Shown in pieces: positions 60,191 through 64,000 of a stretch of 64,000 nucleotides of DNA. A program made the position numbers and the translations under genes. The notes under the pieces were generated by a model, which worked only from the letters and a program-made list of their open reading frames with translations, did no database searches and was not told where the DNA came from. This DNA is from Trematomus loennbergii (Eukaryota > Chordata > Actinopteri > Perciformes > Nototheniidae): assembly GCA_012861695.1 (NCBI GenBank), contig JAAOOA010000033.1:11834325-11898324 (forward strand). Reading direction: 5' to 3'. Each line of letters begins with the position of its first letter. Position 1 is the first letter of the stretch.

Positions 60191-61925
60191 GGATACAAAT
60201 AAGCCAGATAAACTGAAGACTACAAATTACAAAGAAATCAGTGTTCCTGTTTGTACTAGGAAAACAGTCAAGCCACTTCAGAAGGCAGAATAGCAACATA
60301 AAGAGACACAATCGTGGAGAGATAATCAGGAAAAAAAGGCAGAAAGTGTTCCACAACCGCGACAAATACGGGCTCACAAGTGGTGATCAGAGCTGGGGAT
60401 ATATCATGCGGTGCAGAACACATTGACACCTTTATCTCTCTCGGTGCAATGGGAGATGTGACAACAGGTCAGCATGGAGGGAGCTCAAACAAGATGGCAC
60501 CCCCTGCCTTCCAGCTACTGAAAGCAGAAAGAATGAAACGATGATTGGTTTCTCTGAAAAGTCTGCAGATAGTTCTGTTAGGTGTTGAGGTGAATATTAG
60601 ATTACTCTTGAGCATTCTCCATGGACCTGTGCAAAATGTAGCCATAAATATGCCATTGATACACAGAGGCTGGTGCTTGTACAGATACAGGAACAGTACA
60701 GATACAGTTATCTTTCTTACACAGCATTAGTAACAGATGTACTGTAATCAAATGAGATCATTTTAATAAATACAAGTCTTACAGTTTGAGGGCAGATAAG
60801 GAAAAAGCAATTGTGTTTGCATGTGCAGCAGTATTTTGTAGGGGAAAAATGTACTCAGATTTAACTCTGTAGTCTCGTGTTTTGATAGAAATTGTGACCA
60901 AAAGTATCTAGTGGTCATAAAAAAAAAAGGTAAGTAAGTCTTTTAACAATTCACAAAACTGAAACAATGAACAGGACAGCATTTGGATTGTACAGCATTT
61001 TTGGTTTTCAGTCAAATTGTCATGTGACATTCCCTTCAAAGTCAGGTTACTATCCAAACACAAACAGTCTCATTTGTACCAGATGGTTAGTTAACATGGA
61101 CAGCTGATAGAGGGTCCTGTGGCTGTCACTTGGCAAACAATATAACCAGCGTCCAATCACTCTCATGGTGCGACAAGAAGCGTGTAAGAAGGCCGCCGTG
61201 GCTCTAGGTAGCGATTTGTCTGAAATTGGGTCTCCCACTCTGCCGCAGCAGCCATCAAAACAAAGCTTTATTGTTCCATCTCTGTTTACAACATAATTAC
61301 AAGAGGATTTATGCCACCACTGTCCTCCGGCTTTGCCTTGGGTGCAAAGTTTCCACACAGTTTGGTGTCCTTGCTGGAGTGCATGCTGCCCGCACACCTG
61401 GCACAGCAGGGGAAACAGATTAGATGGCTAAAGCAGCAGTTACAACAAATGTCTGTATTGAGATGGGCAGTAACACAGTGAATTAATCTGTTCACACCCT
61501 ATTTTACACACACTTTGCTCAAAATACACACATGGAGGATGTAAACGATTATAAAAAGGTACTGTCTGTTGGTCAAGATGATATACATTGCCAATCACAA
61601 GCCTGTGTACACATTTGACTGCAAATTTAAAAAGTCTGGTAGTGGTATTTAACCTTTTGGAGACGTGCAGAGCTGAATTTCAAACATTTTCAGGTGTGAA
61701 AGCATCATTAGATTGGCAATAGCAAGGTCATTCTCAAACATGTGCAATTCAAACAGCACATCTCGAGCATTAATCCAGCATTTCGTTGCCAAAAAATATA
61801 TGTAGAAAGATGTGAAGGTGCAAGGCCAATAACAAATAAAGTGGGTACTTGAACACCCATTTAACTTTCACTCTGAAAGTCCTCTTTCTTCTCCCTCTAT
61901 TACATAGTTGCTTGCTAAGGCACTG
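60191..61925. other. Non-genic DNA; one weak exon candidate on the minus strand
   Basis: A minus-strand 115-codon frame (61050-61397) follows a good acceptor-like TTTCCCCTGCTGTGCCAG and contains several Cys and Trp residues (LCTQGKAGGQWWHKSSCNYV). I do not recognise a family, no donor is convincing, and the neighbouring frame is also open for 37 codons. I do not call it a gene. Confidence 0.35.
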
Positions 61926-62450
61926 TTTACACGGGAATGAAACGGGTTGTATCTGCTACTTTTCTCTTTCGTATAGCCCGTTCGTTCACACGAGGCCGTA
62001 ACGGAAGCGTGGAAACGCTCTGGGGGGCCAAACGGCTGTGTGTACGTCCTATACGATCATTTCCTGATCACGATGAAGCCATAGCCCCGCCTCTCCCCAC
62101 TCTGCTGCTCACTGCTGTAGCATGTAGCTACTGCTACTGACCATGCTACAGATGTTGGGGCAAAATCTACAGCTCCTCTACCACAACCATCAGCAACAAG
62201 TGGACATGGAGAACTACATGAACTACATGTTGCTAAATCCACTGCGGAGAATAAACAGAAGGGCAACCAGGCAACCAAGGCAACCATGCTCGGGGGTCTT
62301 CTTCGCTGCTTTTGGTGTATTTTGTGGCGGAACTTACAGGCCCGGCATATGTACTACAGCGTCTCCAGCGGATCGAGCGGTCTCGTGTGAAAGGACACGT
62401 TTGTTCAGCCGTATCCGTGTAAACCGTGTAAATTCTGAAGATATTGTTAG
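61922..62450. mobile_element. Possible MITE with TTTACACGG ends
   Basis: The left end reads CACTGTTTACACGGGAATGA and the right end, reversed, TTTACACGGTTTACACGGAT. Inner phrases (GTTCACACGAGGCCGTAACG; CTCGTGTGAAAGGACACG) are also partly complementary. The GC content is above its surroundings. Ends and duplication are not sharp, so both the call and the limits are tentative. A plus-strand frame (62143-62457) inside has no recognised domain. Confidence 0.45.
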
Positions 62451-62463
62451 AAATTAAAATCAA

Positions 62464-63214
62464 TGTTAAACAGCATAATTCAGTCTAAAACATATCGTCA
62501 GTTTAAAGCTGTTTTATTGTGGAAAAGCCCGGAAGTTCCCAGGAAATCAATGCCAAGCTTTTATTCTGAAAAATCCTTTATCCGGTTAGCTTGTGACTAA
62601 TGTTGCATTTTCTGAATGTAAAGTGAAAATGACTTTGAGTGTTACACACAAACGTACGGACTTTAACACTACATCGATAGACGTTAAGATATTATTACTG
62701 CTGAATATTAAATGAAGGTGTAGTTGATCGTAGTGTTTACAGATACGTGAGAAGCTATGACGTCAGAGGGAATTTCCGTAAAATAAGAACTGTGCCGGAG
62801 CGGAACCACTAGGACTTCTAAACTAAGTATTACAGCTGTTTATAAGGTATTAAATAGAAAGTCATGACAGAGATAATGAGGAGAAAATGCTTAAGGAAGT
62901 AGGCAGAGAATATCAATGTCGAAATCATCTGTGCTCTCGCGATATCGAACCGGCAAATGAGACGGGAATTCCCACTATTTGCACAGCGGGAGACGACGGG
63001 AGATGGATAAAAACAGCGGACTGAGGACGGCTCGCTCTCTTTCCTTCGCTGCAGCCCATTCCTGAAGACAACGCCGGCTTTGTCTTTCCTTTACCCATGC
63101 TTGTTCTTTTACCACGTTACTTAATTAAACTACCCATTTGAACCTTTTCAGAGACTCCATTAGTCTCGTTATTTTAAGTTTCTTTCCTGGGAGCGAGAAG
63201 ATCACGAATTAACA
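62464..63214 (+). mobile_element. Probable LTR (5' LTR of an element leaving the window)
   Basis: The 3' edge is firm: GAATTAACA just before a primer-binding site. The LTR has a TATA-like GGATAAAAACAGCGG (63005-63019) and an ATTAAA poly(A)-type signal near 63123, followed by a U5-like stretch, in the order U3-R-U5. The start at 62464 (TGTTAAACAG) is chosen because TGTTAA/TTAACA would give the usual inverted TG...CA ends, but it is a guess. Without the second LTR it cannot be confirmed. Confidence 0.55.
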
Positions 63215-63219
63215 ACAAA

Positions 63220-63238
63220 TGGTGACCCGACATGTGAT
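63220..63238 (+). promoter_or_regulatory. Primer-binding site, near tRNA-Trp
   Basis: TGGTGACCCGACATGTGAT resembles the complement of the 3' end of vertebrate tRNA-Trp, with one C missing and a small change after GAC. A primer-binding site begins TGG a few bases after the LTR, as here. It would prime minus-strand DNA synthesis. The damage implies an old copy, or a related but different tRNA. Confidence 0.6.
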
Positions 63239-64000
63239 ATCGACACTGGGAGAGGAATAGCTAGTTTCGACGGAGATTTGTGAACCACAACATACACAAA
63301 GGGCCCATATGCGAACGGTAAGGAGAAGCCAGTTATATCAAATTCTTCAATAGCTTATATAGAACCATTTACATTTGTGTGTTTTGTGGCGAGCAGGACA
63401 TCCTGAGAACAGCTGTTAATTTAATGTTAAATAACTAAATTTAAAACCAAACCACGTGGCGTTGTTTTAGAGCAAGCAAAGGGTAAGTCTCTATTCCTTT
63501 CTTTGATTCATTAACCAACTGCATGTTTTTAATATTAATCTTTTAAAGTCATTAGGGACGATAAATATTGTGTAGGACAATATTAAAAGACGCTGAGGGC
63601 GTTAGAGTCGTTTCGGACGACAAAGCTAGTACGGCTAGTAGGTGTTATACTGTTGTGTTTTCAACCAAGATATTGCGGAGTGGATTACGGTAATAGGAGT
63701 TACAGCAGCATTACGGTATACATGACGACGGTCTGTTATTGGTAGCTGATAGGTCTCCATATTGGTCCCACACTAGCGTATCTAAGCAACATCAGATAAT
63801 CACCAGACCATAAGGTCAAATATTACGTGGATAGGTTTAAGGCTTATGACGTAAGGGTTCCTCATTTTAAGAATAGGATATCTCTAGGATAAAGCCCATA
63901 TTCATTGAAATGTTATTTTGAATATAAAGTATAGTTTTCTGTTGTATTTTTAAACTGTGTCATACCACACCAGGGTTTCCATTTGTCCATTTAAAGATCA
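63239..64000 (+). mobile_element. Internal leader of the LTR element, no coding region reached
   Basis: The sequence has a splice-donor-like GCGAACGGTAAGGAG at about 63312-63326 and an AT-rich leader. No frame resembles gag within the window; the coding part, if present, lies beyond 64000. Family (ERV-like or other LTR) cannot be decided. Confidence 0.45.

Noticed and set aside
62143..62457. 104-codon plus-strand frame starting MLQMLGQNLQLLYHNHQQQ
   Set aside because: It lies in a probable MITE with GC-biased ends, has no recognised domain, and an opposite-strand frame is also open.

Overview
This 64 kb window looks like non-genic (intergenic or intronic) DNA from a ray-finned fish, most likely a teleost. 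It has no bacterial-type gene packing, RBSs or operons. It holds many young DNA-transposon derivatives (hAT with 8-bp target-site duplications, MITEs with 3-bp duplications), L2/CR1-type LINE pieces with fish-type 3' tails, a tRNA-derived SINE, long CA/TG microsatellites, an LTR element and a tyrosine-recombinase retroelement remnant. The species cannot be named from sequence alone. No complete host gene is visible, and nearly all short open frames are chance or repeat-derived.

Layout. 1-6.6 kb: AT-rich, no gene. 6.6-8.8 kb: two exons of a P2X7-C-terminus ('ballast' zinc domain)-like gene on the minus strand, next to an hAT mosaic, all between matching inverted sequences. 8.8-20.8 kb: AT-rich DNA with a SINE, a LINE 3' tail, simple repeats and a 90-bp direct repeat. 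20.85-21.04 kb: a short hAT MITE. 22.3-28.8 kb: an inverted pair of microsatellite-linked repeats and the first copy of a 570-640 bp MITE ('MITE-A', duplication ATT). 29.97-31.63 kb: an hAT element ('hAT-C') carrying a MITE-A insertion. 32.99-33.33 kb: an hAT deletion derivative. 37.38-40.9 kb: an L2-like LINE inserted into another LINE. 44.83-49.12 kb: the most unusual locus, a degenerate retroelement with split direct repeats (A1-body-B1-A2-B2). It retains a gag-like start and the C-terminal end of a tyrosine recombinase, and most of its body is minisatellite arrays. 52.7-60.2 kb: MITE-B, hAT-C copy 2 with its own nested MITE, then MITE-A / MITE-B / inverted MITE-A in tandem. 61.9-64 kb: a probable MITE, then an LTR with a primer-binding site near tRNA-Trp and the start of an internal region that leaves the window.

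Several insertions can be dated relative to each other because the window holds both filled and empty copies of the same site. The L2-like element is younger than the LINE it splits. MITE-A (30.03 kb) and the 57.69 kb MITE are each younger than the hAT-C copy they sit in. Coordinates of element ends come from reading terminal repeats and target-site duplications by eye.
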